Origin: Eurosta solidaginis | Taxonomy: Eukaryota; Arthropoda; Insecta; Diptera; Tephritidae | Length of the DNA: 64,000 bases | NCBI RefSeq assembly: GCF_040869045.1 | Contig: NC_090321.1 | Location: 92,052,603 to 92,116,602 of the forward strand | Direction: 5' to 3' | Shown here: positions 1 to 10,363 of the stretch, one piece after another | Numbering within the stretch: the first letter of the stretch is position 1 | Layout: every line of letters starts with the position of its first letter | Made by a program: the position numbers and the translations under genes | The notes under the pieces: generated by a model | What the model saw: only the letters and a program-made list of their open reading frames with translations | Database searches by the model: none | What the model was told of the DNA's origin: nothing

Positions 1-700
1 CAATAGGTGGACGCCTTTTCGAGATATTGCCATAAAGGTGGACCAGGGGTGACTCTAGAATGTGTTTGTACAATATGGCTATCAAACGAAAGGTGTTAAT
101 GAGTATATTAAAAGGACGTGGGGCTTAGTTCTATAGGTGGACGCCTTTTCGAGATATCGCCATAAAGGTGGACCAGGGGTGACTCTAGAATGTGTTTGTA
201 CGACATGGGTATCAAATTAAAAGTATTAATGAGGGTTTTAAAAGGGAGTGGTGGTAGTTGTATAGGTGGTCGCCTTTTCGAGATATCGGCATAACGGTTG
301 ACCAGGGGTGACTCTAGAATGCGCTTGTACAATATGGGTATCAAACGAAAGGTATTAATGAGTATTTTAAAAGGGGGTGGGCCTTAGTTCTATAGGTGGA
401 CGCCTTCTCGAGATATAGCCATAAAGGTGGACCAGGGGTGACTCTAGAATATATTTGTACGATATGGGTATCAAATGAAAGGTGTTAATTAGTATTTTAA
501 AAGGGCGCGGGGCTTAGTTCTATAGATGGACGCCTTTTCGAGATATCGCCATAAAGGTGGACCAGGGGTGACTCTAGAATGTGTTTGTACGATATGGGTA
601 TCAAATTAAAGGTATTAATGAGGCTTTTAAAAGGGAGTGGTGGTAGTTGTATATGTGAAGGCGTTTTCCAAATATCGAGAAAAATGTGGACCAGGGTGAC
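1..700. repeat. 130-bp tandem repeat array, about 5 units
   Basis: The phrase GACCAGGGGTGACTCTAGAA recurs near positions 41, 171, 301, 431 and 562, a period of about 130 bp. The linker pieces TATCAAATGAAAGGTGTTAA and GGTGGACGCCTTTTCGAGAT recur with it. It is the left part of the tandem-repeat element. Confidence 0.9.
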
Positions 701-1984
701 CCAGAACATCGTCTGTTGGATACCGGTAATTTATTTATATATATAATACCACGAACAGTTTTCGTGCCAAGATTTCAAGGGTTTTTTATTTCGACTTGCA
801 GACCTTTTTCATTTTCTTCTACTTAATATGGTAGGTGTCACACCCTTTTTACAAAGTTTTTTTCTAAAGTTATATTTTGCGTCAACAGACCAATACAATT
901 ACCATGTTTCATCTCTTTTTTCGTATTTGGTATAGAATTATTGCATTTTTTTCGTTTTTCGTAATCGAAAAAGTGGGCGTGGTCATAGTCCGATTTCGGC
1001 CATTTTTGATACCAAAGATATATCGATGTTTGCTCAAGTTATTGTGTTAACGGCCGAGCGGAACGACAGACGATAGACTGTGTATAAAAACTGGGTGTGG
1101 CTTCAACCGATTTCGCCCTTTTTCACAGAAATAAGTTATCGTCCCAGAATCTAAGCCTCTACCAAATTTCACAAGGATTGGTAAATTTTTGTTCGACTTA
1201 TGGCATTAAAAATATCCTAGACAAATTAAATGAAAAAGGGCGGAGCCACGCCCATTTTGAAATTTTCTTTTATTTTTGCATTTTGTTGCACCATATCATT
1301 ACTGGAGTTGAATGTTGACATAATTTACTTATATGCTGTAAAGATATTAAATTTTTTGTTAAAATTTGGCTTTAAAAAAAATTGTTTCAAAGTGGGCGTG
1401 GTCGTTCTCCGATTTTGCTAATGTTTATTAAGCATACATATAGTAATAGGAGTAACGTTCCTGCCAAATTTCATCACGATATCTCCAACGACTGCGAAAT
1501 TACAGCTTGCAAACTTTTAAATTACCTTCTTTTAAAAGTGGGCGGTGCCACGCCCATTGTCAAAAATTTTACAAATTTTCTATTCTGCGTCATAAGTTCA
1601 ACTCACCTACCAAGTTTCATCGCTTTATTCGTCTTTGGTAATGAATTATCGCACTTTTTAGGTTTTTCGAAATTTTCGATATCGAAAAAGTGGGCGTGTT
1701 TATAGTCCGATATTGTTCATTTTAAATAGCGATCTGAGATGAGTGTCCAGGAACCTACATACCAAATTTCATCAAGATACCTCAAAATTTACTCAAGTTA
1801 TCGTGTTAACGGACAGACGGACGGACGGACGGACGGACATGGCTCAATCAAATTTTTTTTCGATCCTGATGATTTTGATATATGGAAGTCTATATCTATC
1901 TCGATTCTTTTATACCTGTACAACCAACCGTTATCCAATCAAAGTTAATATGCTCTGTGAGCTCTGCTCAACTGAGTAGAAAAA
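1..1984 (+). mobile_element. Non-autonomous tandem-repeat element, copy 1 (left end cut by window)
   Basis: The order is about five 130-bp tandem repeats (1-700), then a unique AT-rich body with repeated GTGGGCGTGG / GCCACGCCC motifs (960-1700), a GGAC microsatellite (about 1811-1839), and a terminal block ending CTCAACTGAGTA at about 1979. The same order and very similar sequence recur at 10364-13903, so both are copies of one dispersed family. I see no transposase. The short open frames on the minus strand fall inside the 130-bp repeats and change frame from unit to unit, so they are not genes. The family cannot be named from sequence alone; the matching short inverted ends of the second copy suggest a DNA element. 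Confidence 0.75.
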
Positions 1985-2230
1985 GTTTTTTTAAGCGGGG
2001 TCACCCCTCGGCAGTGACTTGGCAAACACTCCGAGTGTATGTCTGCCATGAAAAGCTTCTTTAGTGATATCTCTTCTGCCTTGCAAATACCGTTCGGAGT
2101 CAATATAAAACATTCAAGTCCCGTCCCGCCAATTTGTAGAAAAAATTAAAAGGAGCACCACGCAAATTGAAAGAGAAGTTCGGCCTAGACTCTCTTCAGA
2201 GGTATATCGTTCCTTGCATTTATTTATTTA
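1985..2230 (+). mobile_element. tRNA-derived SINE, copy A (5' truncated)
   Basis: It matches the body of the SINE seen complete at 8387-8743: AAGCGGGGTCACCCCTCGGC, the AACACTCCGAGTGTAT block, CCGCCAATTTGTAGAAAAA, then a (TTTA)n tail. The tRNA-like head is missing. It begins exactly where the tandem-repeat element ends. Confidence 0.8.
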
Positions 2231-3282
2231 CTTGCAAGTGCATACTTTCATGGTTTTGTTTCATCCCTAAATCTAACTGATGGGAAGTACGCAAATGCAT
2301 TAAAGTTTTATCGATGTTGGTGTTTCTTTGTCGGTTATTGATCCGTAACGTTCCGTCAAAAGTAAGTAACCCGACCATCGCGTGCACGATTTGATATGAC
2401 TACATTGAACCTTCTAGGTCATATAACCCCCTCCTTACGTGAGGAATTTGTGGTTGCCAGAACCTTGCCTGCTAAATAAACGGCATTCGCCACAGGCAGT
2501 GAAGTGGAGGTGGAACATTTGTTTAGGAAATCGTCGAAAATCGTCAGTTGATTCTCGTTTCATCAAAATATGAAAAAATGCCATTGTTCCCTTCCACAGC
2601 TTAGACTTACAAGGTAGTCCGAGTTGTAGATATAAAATGTAAAACGAGTGGAAGAAAAAGTTTGAGCCTGGGGGGGAAGGGGGGGAGGGCTGGCTAGTAC
2701 ATTGTACCACCAGTACTATTGTGTTGTACAGCATTTGTATCAGCAGTGCTCAGACGGTAGAAGAGAGACCCTGCTGATACATAAATGTAACAATATGAAA
2801 TACTACTGCTACATATAAGCACAAGCTCATTGAAACTCCACAATCTTAAGCAAATCCATATTAATGTTTCACTAAATATGTATATTTATGCTTGTAAATA
2901 TAATAAATATCTTCAATTTAAAAAATTGTTTGGCACTAGTTAGTTATTAAATTCTAAAGGGAAGGTCTAATACAAAGTCAAAGAATTGTTCGCAAAATTG
3001 TGTATACCTACACTGAAATGAGTTTAGTTTTGCTGTATAATGTGTTAATTTTTCAAGGGCAGAATATGTGTACTATGTGTACATAAAATAGATACAAGCA
3101 AATAAAAAATAATAATTATGTATGTACAAATTTGCATTTACAAGTAGTTCATATGTAGGAAAATAAAAATTATCGCCATTATAAAAACTGCTGTTACACA
3201 CCAAAAAGTTGAACCTTAAAAATTACCAAAAGTCTAATGACATCAGACCTTAATTTAATAAGGAATATTAGTTAAATGGCGT
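2231..3282. other. AT-rich DNA, no feature recognised
   Basis: There is no convincing coding region. A short G-rich tract lies near 2669-2691. The rest is AT-rich, with many ATGTATAT-type runs. Confidence 0.5.
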
Positions 3283-3510
3283 ATTCCTGATAATTCGATG
3301 GTAGCGTGCTCGCCTAGCACACCGAGGATCCTGGGTTTAAATCCCGGCAACACCGAAATCTTATTATTTTTTTTTGGCAAACACTCTGAGTGTATTTCTG
3401 CAAGAAAGGTTACTCAGTGAAAATTCATCTGACTTTAAAGGTCGCGCGGAGGTGGCAATGGAATTGGAAGAGAACCTCGCCCTAAATCTCCACCAAGATA
3501 TATCGCCAAG
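3283..3510 (+). mobile_element. tRNA-derived SINE, copy B (diverged, with tRNA-like head)
   Basis: The head carries an A-box-like GATGGTAGCGTGCTCG and a B-box-like GGGTTTAAATCCC (3336-3348), followed by diverged SINE body (GGCAAACACTCTGAGTGTAT, GTGAAAATTCATCTG). Part of the body is deleted or degraded, and the 3' end is unclear. Confidence 0.7.
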
Positions 3511-4928
3511 TATTTCTTTTCATTATCACGCTTACACGTCTAAACTTTTTGTTTAAATCTTAAATTTTTTGGTCTACATATATGACTAAAACAAATCTAA
3601 AATAAACGAGGTCATATGAATGGTATTGAGTTCAAAGAATTTGGTTTAAATTTTAGTCCAAGATTTCCATTTTTCAAACCCAGAAACACTTATGTTAAAA
3701 CGTTTCGGCTTAGATTTAAACCCTTATGTTTAAATGAGAAACTGCAAAATACTAGAATTAAAACATTTCTGTTTGCTTTTTTAACCCTTGAGTTTATATT
3801 TTAACATTTCATAAGGTAGAATTGAAACATTGCAGTTTAAGTTTTAAACCAAAAATGGTCCATATTAAAAACCACAGAATCTGCTTAAAATTTCTCAGAT
3901 TGAATTTATATGTACACTTTTCGATTTATGTTTAAAAAATAATACATTTACTAATTTCCTATTGAACAAAATATTTTAATTTAGAATAATAGTTATTACC
4001 CCGATCTAAATTCTTTTCATAAAACGCCAAAATACTCACTGCTAATTTGGACGCTTTGATCGCCTTGTCTTTTTATAGGAGTCCGTTCTTCAAAATAAGG
4101 AACATCCAGCAGGAGAAAGTGCAGCCGATAAATTGAAAAATTAAATTTGCAATGTTTTCTTTTGCAATATTGCTGCCACGCTCGGTGCGAAATGCTATTC
4201 CTTCACCTTAAGCGTAGTGAATATGCAGAAAGCCTGTTTCTAGAACTTTCAGCTATCTCGGGAACCAGAATTCTGACACCGGATTCAGATATAAATATAT
4301 ATTCGCTTTTGAGGCTTAAATTTGTCTGCCTGTGTTATACGTGGGAACCTATTTATTTGTACAGTTACTTTGATACACACAGCATCGATTGATCATAGTG
4401 CACGTGAACACAGAACGTCCAGCGTTTCCTCCTGAAGCCCTCACATCCTTCATTTGCTGTTAGTGGCGGGGTTATTTTATTATGAATTTACAATGTTCGA
4501 AATAGAATATGCATGCAGAACATAATTTTGAAACAACTTCGTTCAATTGTTGAATATTTTTTATAAAATTTGCGCTGAATGTCGCTATCGACACTTTGTT
4601 AATGAAGTTTATTTCGCGACAATGCACCAGCGGTTCAATTACATTCACAATAAACTACTAAATCACAGATAATCAAGTCACAAAAGAACGCCTGGCTCAG
4701 CGAAGACAGTCACTCGAAATTAATTATCCAATCATCCATTACAAATTCTAGTAAACGTAGATGACGCACCACCAGTGCTGGCCACTTTGAAGCTTTACGA
4801 GATCCAAATAAGAAACATCTAAAAAAATTTTAAGAATAAACGAGTTATAGGAAGTGGTGATAATCGTTTAAAATAATTTTACAATATAAAAATACATTTA
4901 TCCATTACAATTTACTCGTTCACTAAAC
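3511..4928. other. AT-rich DNA, no feature recognised
   Basis: Short open frames only, with no family resemblance. Nothing in this stretch supports a gene. Confidence 0.45.
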
Positions 4929-5292
4929 AAATAAATAATAAAAAATAAATGTAAGGCGCGATAACCTCCGAAGAGATCTAAGGCCGAGCTTCTCTTCCAA
5001 TTTGCGTCGTGCTCCTCTTGATTTTCCCTACAAATTGGCCGAACGGGACCTACATGATTTTATGCCGACTCCGAACGACATCTGCAAGGCAGATGAGTTT
5101 TCACTTTTCATGGCAGAAATACACCCGGAGCGCTTGCCAGACACTGCCGAGGGGCGACCCGCTTAGAAAAATTTTCTTCTAATTCAAAAACCTTATTTCT
5201 AAAATTTTTGATGTTGCCTTGCCCGGGGTTTGAACTCAGGGCATCCGGTGTGGTAGGCGGAGCACGCTACCATCACACTACGGTGGCCGCCA
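4929..5292 (-). mobile_element. tRNA-derived SINE, copy C (near complete)
   Basis: On the minus strand it starts GGCGGCCACCGTAGTGTGAT with an A box (GATGGTAGCGTGCTCC) and a B box (GAGTTCAAACCCC). The conserved body follows, including AACACTCCGAGTGTAT-like and AAATTGGAAGAGAAGC blocks, and it ends CGCCTTACATTTATT plus an AT tail. It is close in length and sequence to copy D. Confidence 0.85.
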
Positions 5293-6103
5293 AATACTCT
5301 TTTAAAATTCAAGTTGAATTATAAAACAAGGCTTTAAATTTTATGCTAAAACTTAAATTTCCCGATTTTACTGCCCTTTTTCTATGGACGGCAGTATATG
5401 TACATATGTAGGTCATCTGGTAACCCTATCCGCGGTAGGCTTTGATTGGTCTATCGAGCCTGTCTTTAATTAAAGCCGACGTCGGCATACTGTATATTTA
5501 TGGATTTCCTCTGAAAATCTTGTTTTTCAACCAATACTGAGGATATGCTTTTCTAGTTTTAGTGCCATGCGTCCCAAATCCACCTTGATCTAGACAATCT
5601 AATCCCTTATTGAAGCACATAAATGACTCCGAAGAGTCATATACGAAGAAAATTATGAGCGGTTTATGAGCCTATTAGGAGTCATATCGGACTGTTATTT
5701 ATCTAATGTATGAAATTAAGCTCATATTGGTCGACCATCGGGAAGAAGGGAAATACTCATAAATGGGCTCATAATGCGCGTAAAGTATCCGAATTAGGAC
5801 TCCTTCTTAACTATTTTTTTACTCCGAATGTTTGCTGTGTAGGTACTATATACAATTTTGTACATGTATTGTGATTTGCCCTTCAATATGCAAAAAATTG
5901 AGCAGCACTGATTATTACAAATGTAATAGATAGACAAATAATATTTTACTTTCTTGTTAAATTCGTTTTAATTAACTTGAATTCTGTATCCTTTAATCAT
6001 AATATGTTATTTTTATGTTAGATATGTGTTGTTAATTAATAAAAACAAAAAACTTTTGTTTGGAAATGCAATGAAATAAATCAAATGTAAGAAATGTGAA
6101 ATT
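5293..6103. other. AT-rich DNA, no feature recognised
   Basis: A stretch at 5620-5840 repeats words such as AGTCATA and GGCTCATAA in a loose way and may be an old repeat. I cannot assign it. Confidence 0.4.
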
Positions 6104-6828
6104 GGGGATTTTGAGTTTGGGGATTTTGAATTTGGGGATTTTGAATTTGGGGATTTTGATTTGGGGATATTGATTTTGGGGATAACGTGGTAGACCCCTT
6201 GGACCGTCCACATTTCAAAACAACACATTTTTTGTCGATCGTTTTTATTTTTGTTAAAGAAACACTTTTAAACAATTCGAGTACGCGCACAATGTAAATT
6301 CACTTTAGAATAATCGAATTCCATATAACTGGACAATTCGTTCTAATTTTTTGCTATTCTGGCGCACTTTTCACTTGTCATTATGAGTGGGAGCAGTGGG
6401 CGAAATGCTGATTTAGACAGTTCAATCAGTACAATTTGTATATATTGGGGTAGGTCTAGTTGGGAAAGTCTATTTGGAATAATTTAGATGAATACAAAGT
6501 ATTGCACACTCATAAATATATGTATTTATTGATTTCTTTAAGCACATACTATCCATACATAATATGTACAATGAATTTGTTAGATTTTAATTAGATTTTA
6601 GAAATTTAGTTTTCTTAACACTTTATCTTGGGATCATTTGAATACACAATGCATTTTTATAGGGTCTAGCACGTTATCCCCAAAATCAAAATCCCCAAAA
6701 CCAAATCCCCAACACAAAATCCCAAAATCAAAATCCCCAAAATCAAAATCCCCAATATCAAAATCCCCAAAATCAAAATCCCCAAAATCAAAATCCCCAA
6801 ACTCATAATCCCTAACACAAAATCCCCA
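6104..6828. mobile_element. Foldback-like element with GGGGATTTTG tandem arrays as inverted ends
   Basis: The left arm (6104-6198) is a run of about 13-bp GGGGATTTTGAATTT units closing with GGGGATAACGTGGTAGACCC. The right arm (6662-6828) is the reverse complement of that plan: GGGTCTAGCACGTTATCCCC followed by CAAAATCCCC units. About 460 bp of unrecognised sequence lies between the arms. Tandem repeats inside long inverted ends are the hallmark of foldback elements. No transposase is visible and no clear target-site duplication was found. Confidence 0.55.
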
Positions 6829-6889
6829 TTTTATGTGTGAAATAAATTCAAATTAGGTTTAAAATCGCCGCGACCAAAAAAGGCTAATA

Positions 6890-7030
6890 ATCCACACCAA
6901 CTTTCTGCATAGGCGGCCTTCGGCCGCGCTTATATAAAACAACCCTGGGCTACGCCATGCCAAGTCCAGGTGTGTGGTATAACCGTGGCTACCGCCACGG
7001 TGGTGTCCTTCTGCGTAGTACACGCTTCTG
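6890..7030. repeat. GC-rich island with several hairpins
   Basis: In otherwise AT-rich DNA this block holds GGCGGCCTTCGGCCGCGC and ACCGTGGCTACCGCCACGGT, both able to fold as tight hairpins. It is probably part of a dispersed repeat. No coding content is visible. Confidence 0.45.
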
Positions 7031-7167
7031 TTAGCTTGTTCGAACTATGTATATATGGATAAGTAAAAATATGTATTGCCAAAACGTGAATATATAGTTA
7101 TACATACATAAATATGAATGAAAGAGGAAAGAGATATGCTATTTTTCACACGGTCATGATGTTTATC

Positions 7168-7289
7168 ATACCACTGGGATTTTGTGTTTGGGGATTTTGA
7201 ATTTGGGGATTATGTGTTTGGGTATTTTTTTTTTCTTTGGGGATTTTGTGTTTGGGTATTTTTCTTTTGGGGATTTCGTGGCACTCCCA
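7168..7289 (+). repeat. Third GGGGATTTTG array
   Basis: Units of GGGGATTTTG / TGTGTTTGGG(T)ATTTT repeat and close with GGGGATTTCGTGGCACTCCC, which resembles the inner closing motif of the left arm at 6178-6198. The orientation is that of the left arm. It is probably a further arm or a diverged second element of the same family. Confidence 0.6.
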
Positions 7290-8374
7290 TTTTTATACCA
7301 TATCACATTCTCGCTTTGTCACATTTTTACCATTTTGGACATTTTTATTTCTGCTATCACGTTTAAATTTTTTTTGACAATTTTCTATTCATTTTAAAAA
7401 CTTTTATTTAAATGAACGGCCCCAAAACCGTTGCCATTTCAACGCTTTCATATGTAAGGATAGATATACATACATACATTTATGCAATTACCATCGTAGC
7501 CCTATTTTTAACTTTTATAAAATGTTTCTACACATATTTGCATTTGCACTATCACCACTTACACTTAACATTTTGCTATTTTACCATTTTAATATTTTTT
7601 ATTTAATTAGAAGCACAGTTATTTTCTATTGGATAACCAAAACAAACTATGTAAATGAAAAAATAAACAAACAAAGGTGACAAAAATGGTCGCGCACCAC
7701 GAACAAAGCAAGAAAGAAATGAAAATGACAGACCAGAAAATTACGCATAGAGAACTCCTATTCTTGATTTTCTAGAGGAACTTCAGCCTGTTTCAGCGCC
7801 ATATTGCAACTCTACAGTGCGCCCTCTTGTATATCTATTCTCTTTGCTAATATGTATATGAGAGCACACAGCTAGGTATAGAATGTTTGATTTCGCCAGA
7901 AGTTGTTTTAAACTATGTCTATTTATTAAATGTTTTATTATCGAGTGCTAAGTGACCGAAATTGTATAACTGCACACATTTGCCTAAAACGCGGAGAACA
8001 GGTCCCAAAAATTCCATTTAATGAGTAAAGGCCCAAACACATTCAAATTTTGCGTTGTGATGGCGCTTACATTGCTTCAACAGCTGACTTTGATACCGCA
8101 AGTTGTCAATGCCTTTTCTAATCGACAGACAACACAATGCTAGCATACTCCCATGCAGTGTGATCCCTAAAAAAGCTGTGAAAAAAGTCTCCGAATTTCG
8201 CTGAAATTTTATATTTACCCTGTTTTGCGCAGGGAGTGGGACATTTAAATATTTCATTGACTTATAACTATTGTCTCTATGTTATATACAAAAAGGCTAC
8301 TAATTTATTTCGTCATTTTTAGCGAAAACTGCAATAAATATATATATTTTAAAACAAATACGTCAAAAACGGAA
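7290..8374. other. AT-rich DNA, no feature recognised
   Basis: No coding region or named repeat recognised. Confidence 0.4.
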
Positions 8375-8386
8375 ATACTATACATA

Positions 8387-8743
8387 AAAATAAATAAATT
8401 TAAGGCGCGATAAACTCTGACGAGATTTTAGGCCGAGATTCTCTTCCAATTTGCGTCATGCTCCTTTTAATTTTTTCTACAAATTGGCGGGACGAACCTA
8501 CTTGTTTTATACCGATTCCGACGGCATCTGCAAGGCATATGAGTTTTCACTGAGAGCTTTTCATGGCCGAAATACACTCGGAGTGCTTGCCAAATACCGC
8601 AGAGGGGCGACCTCGCTTAAAAATATTTTCTTCTAATTGAAAAACTTGTTTCTAAAATTTTTTATGTTGCTTTTCCCGGGGCGTGAACCCATTATCTTCG
8701 GTGTGGTAGGCGGAGCGCGTTACCATCACACCACGGCGTCCGC
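8387..8743 (-). mobile_element. tRNA-derived SINE, copy D, complete with 12-bp target-site duplication
   Basis: The minus-strand 5' end is GCGGACGCCGTGGTGTGATG, with A box GATGGTAACGCGCTCC and a degraded B box. The body and an (ATTT)n tail follow. The direct repeat ATACTATACATA flanks it at 8375-8386 and 8744-8755, which fixes both ends and gives a unit of 357 bp. This is the reference copy for the other SINEs in the window. Confidence 0.9.
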
Positions 8744-8972
8744 ATACTATACATAGCTCCTCAAATATTTCAAACACAAAAAATTTAAAACTTAATATTA
8801 AAACAAGTTCCCTTTTTGTAAGTAACTTTTCAATTGATAATTTTTTCTGCTGGGTTCATCTACTGTTTTTTTACCTCCTAAATAAATGTGATCATACCAT
8901 TATTAAAAACCTATTCATTCAGTACAACGACACTGAGTGTTGTGCATATTAACAAAGTTAATCTGTATTGTT

Positions 8973-9004
8973 TATACTCTGCTGAGCAAAGCTCCCAGAG
9001 TATA
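8973..9004. repeat. Hairpin TATACTCTG...CAGAGTATA
   Basis: A 9-bp outer stem (TATACTCTG / CAGAGTATA) encloses an inner GAGC-AAA-GCTC stem. Its reverse complement resembles the terminal block of the tandem-repeat element (TACTCTGTGAGCTCTGCTCA at 13864-13883), so this is probably the end of a related, otherwise different element. Confidence 0.5.
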
Positions 9005-9207
9005 TTAACTTTTTAGTAGGCATTGTTTTTTGCTATGGAACAGTGCATAAAGCTTTGGTCATACATAGCTGTACAATTTGATAATAAACGTAAGTATATA
9101 CATATGTATACATATCCAACGATCCACAATTCTCTTTGACTACTAGATGGACCATGCGAACTCTTTTGTCACTATTTTCAATAATTAGGACAGTTTAAAC
9201 AAATAAA

Positions 9208-9472
9208 ATAAATACTTGGCGTGATTTACCTCCGAAGTGATTTAGGCGGAGCGGCTCCTCCAATTTAAATCGCGCTCCTTTTCACTTTTCCATACAAATC
9301 GGGGGAGGAACCCACATGTTCTATGCCGACCTCGAAAGTCATCCGCAAGTTCTTGCAAACTCATTTATTTCAATTTTTTCCTGTACATAACCCAACCACG
9401 TCTCACCGATATTCGAACCACGGATAAATCTGCTAAAACTGCAGTCGCCTAACAACTAAGCTTTGCTAGCTA
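9208..9472 (-). mobile_element. tRNA-derived SINE, copy E (old, diverged)
   Basis: Reading the minus strand, degraded versions of the SINE landmarks appear in order, down to CTTCGGAGGTAAATCACGCC and an AT tail. Many substitutions and small deletions suggest an old insertion. Confidence 0.55.
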
Positions 9473-9479
9473 CTTGTAT

Positions 9480-10147
9480 TTTTCCTTCCTTAATTGCTTA
9501 AAGAAAGAACTAAATGCAGTAGAATCTCTAAAAAAAGTTTGAAAAAATACAGGAATAAAAATTCTAAACTCACGGGTTAAAAAATTTGTAGAACAGCTGG
9601 GCTTAAAAAGCTGCGAGTACATTTTTTAGGGCGGTACGAGGACGTTCAAATTCCGCTTTTGTAGAACTTTAAAACCCACTCTTAACTGGTTCAGTTGTAG
9701 GTGGTTCTCAGATAGTGGGAGCATTTGATTAATTCATTTAAATACAGGCGCTGTTGGTACAGAAGTGGTTACCAACTCTTCCGCTCATCCAATTTGCATC
9801 AGCTCAGATGTAGTCATAAAAATATAGTGAGGAACTGTCACTTTGCGCTTTGCGTAAGTATCTCTTATATTTTCTCTCGGGCAGTATCCATACTTGTGGA
9901 TAACCAAGCCATGGATTTCCATTTTAAAATAACGTAATAACGCAATTAGTGCAATTATATGAATATTTATGATTGGTATATTACGTTCTTAGTCACAATG
10001 AATGAAACAAAAGTGCATAAAGAAAATGACTGATTACTTATATTCGTATATACCGTCATTAATTAATTTATCTCCTCCATTTAGTGTGCTGTGAAAAAAT
10101 GTTTATATTTAACAAATTCATCACGTGATTCAAATTTCCCCACACGG
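9480..10147. other. AT-rich DNA, no feature recognised
   Basis: No support for a gene or a recognised repeat in this stretch. Confidence 0.4.
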
Positions 10148-10363
10148 TTAACCCTTCGATGAGTGACAGTTCTGAACTTCACGGCCGTGTGAAAAGATCC
10201 CTACGGACCTTTGTTTGTAAATCATGTTTTTTTCATATACACAATTTTTTTTTGATTTTTTTTTTTGTTTTTATTGTTTATAACTAAATTATACATACAA
10301 AAATAATTTTTTCAATTAAAAATTTTTTTTTTGCTTGAATTTTCTTAAGACTATTATAAAGAA

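Noticed and set aside
108..709. Minus-strand 70-78-codon frames as proteins (also 10888-12585)
   Set aside because: They lie in 130-bp tandem repeats; 130 is not a multiple of three and frames break from unit to unit.
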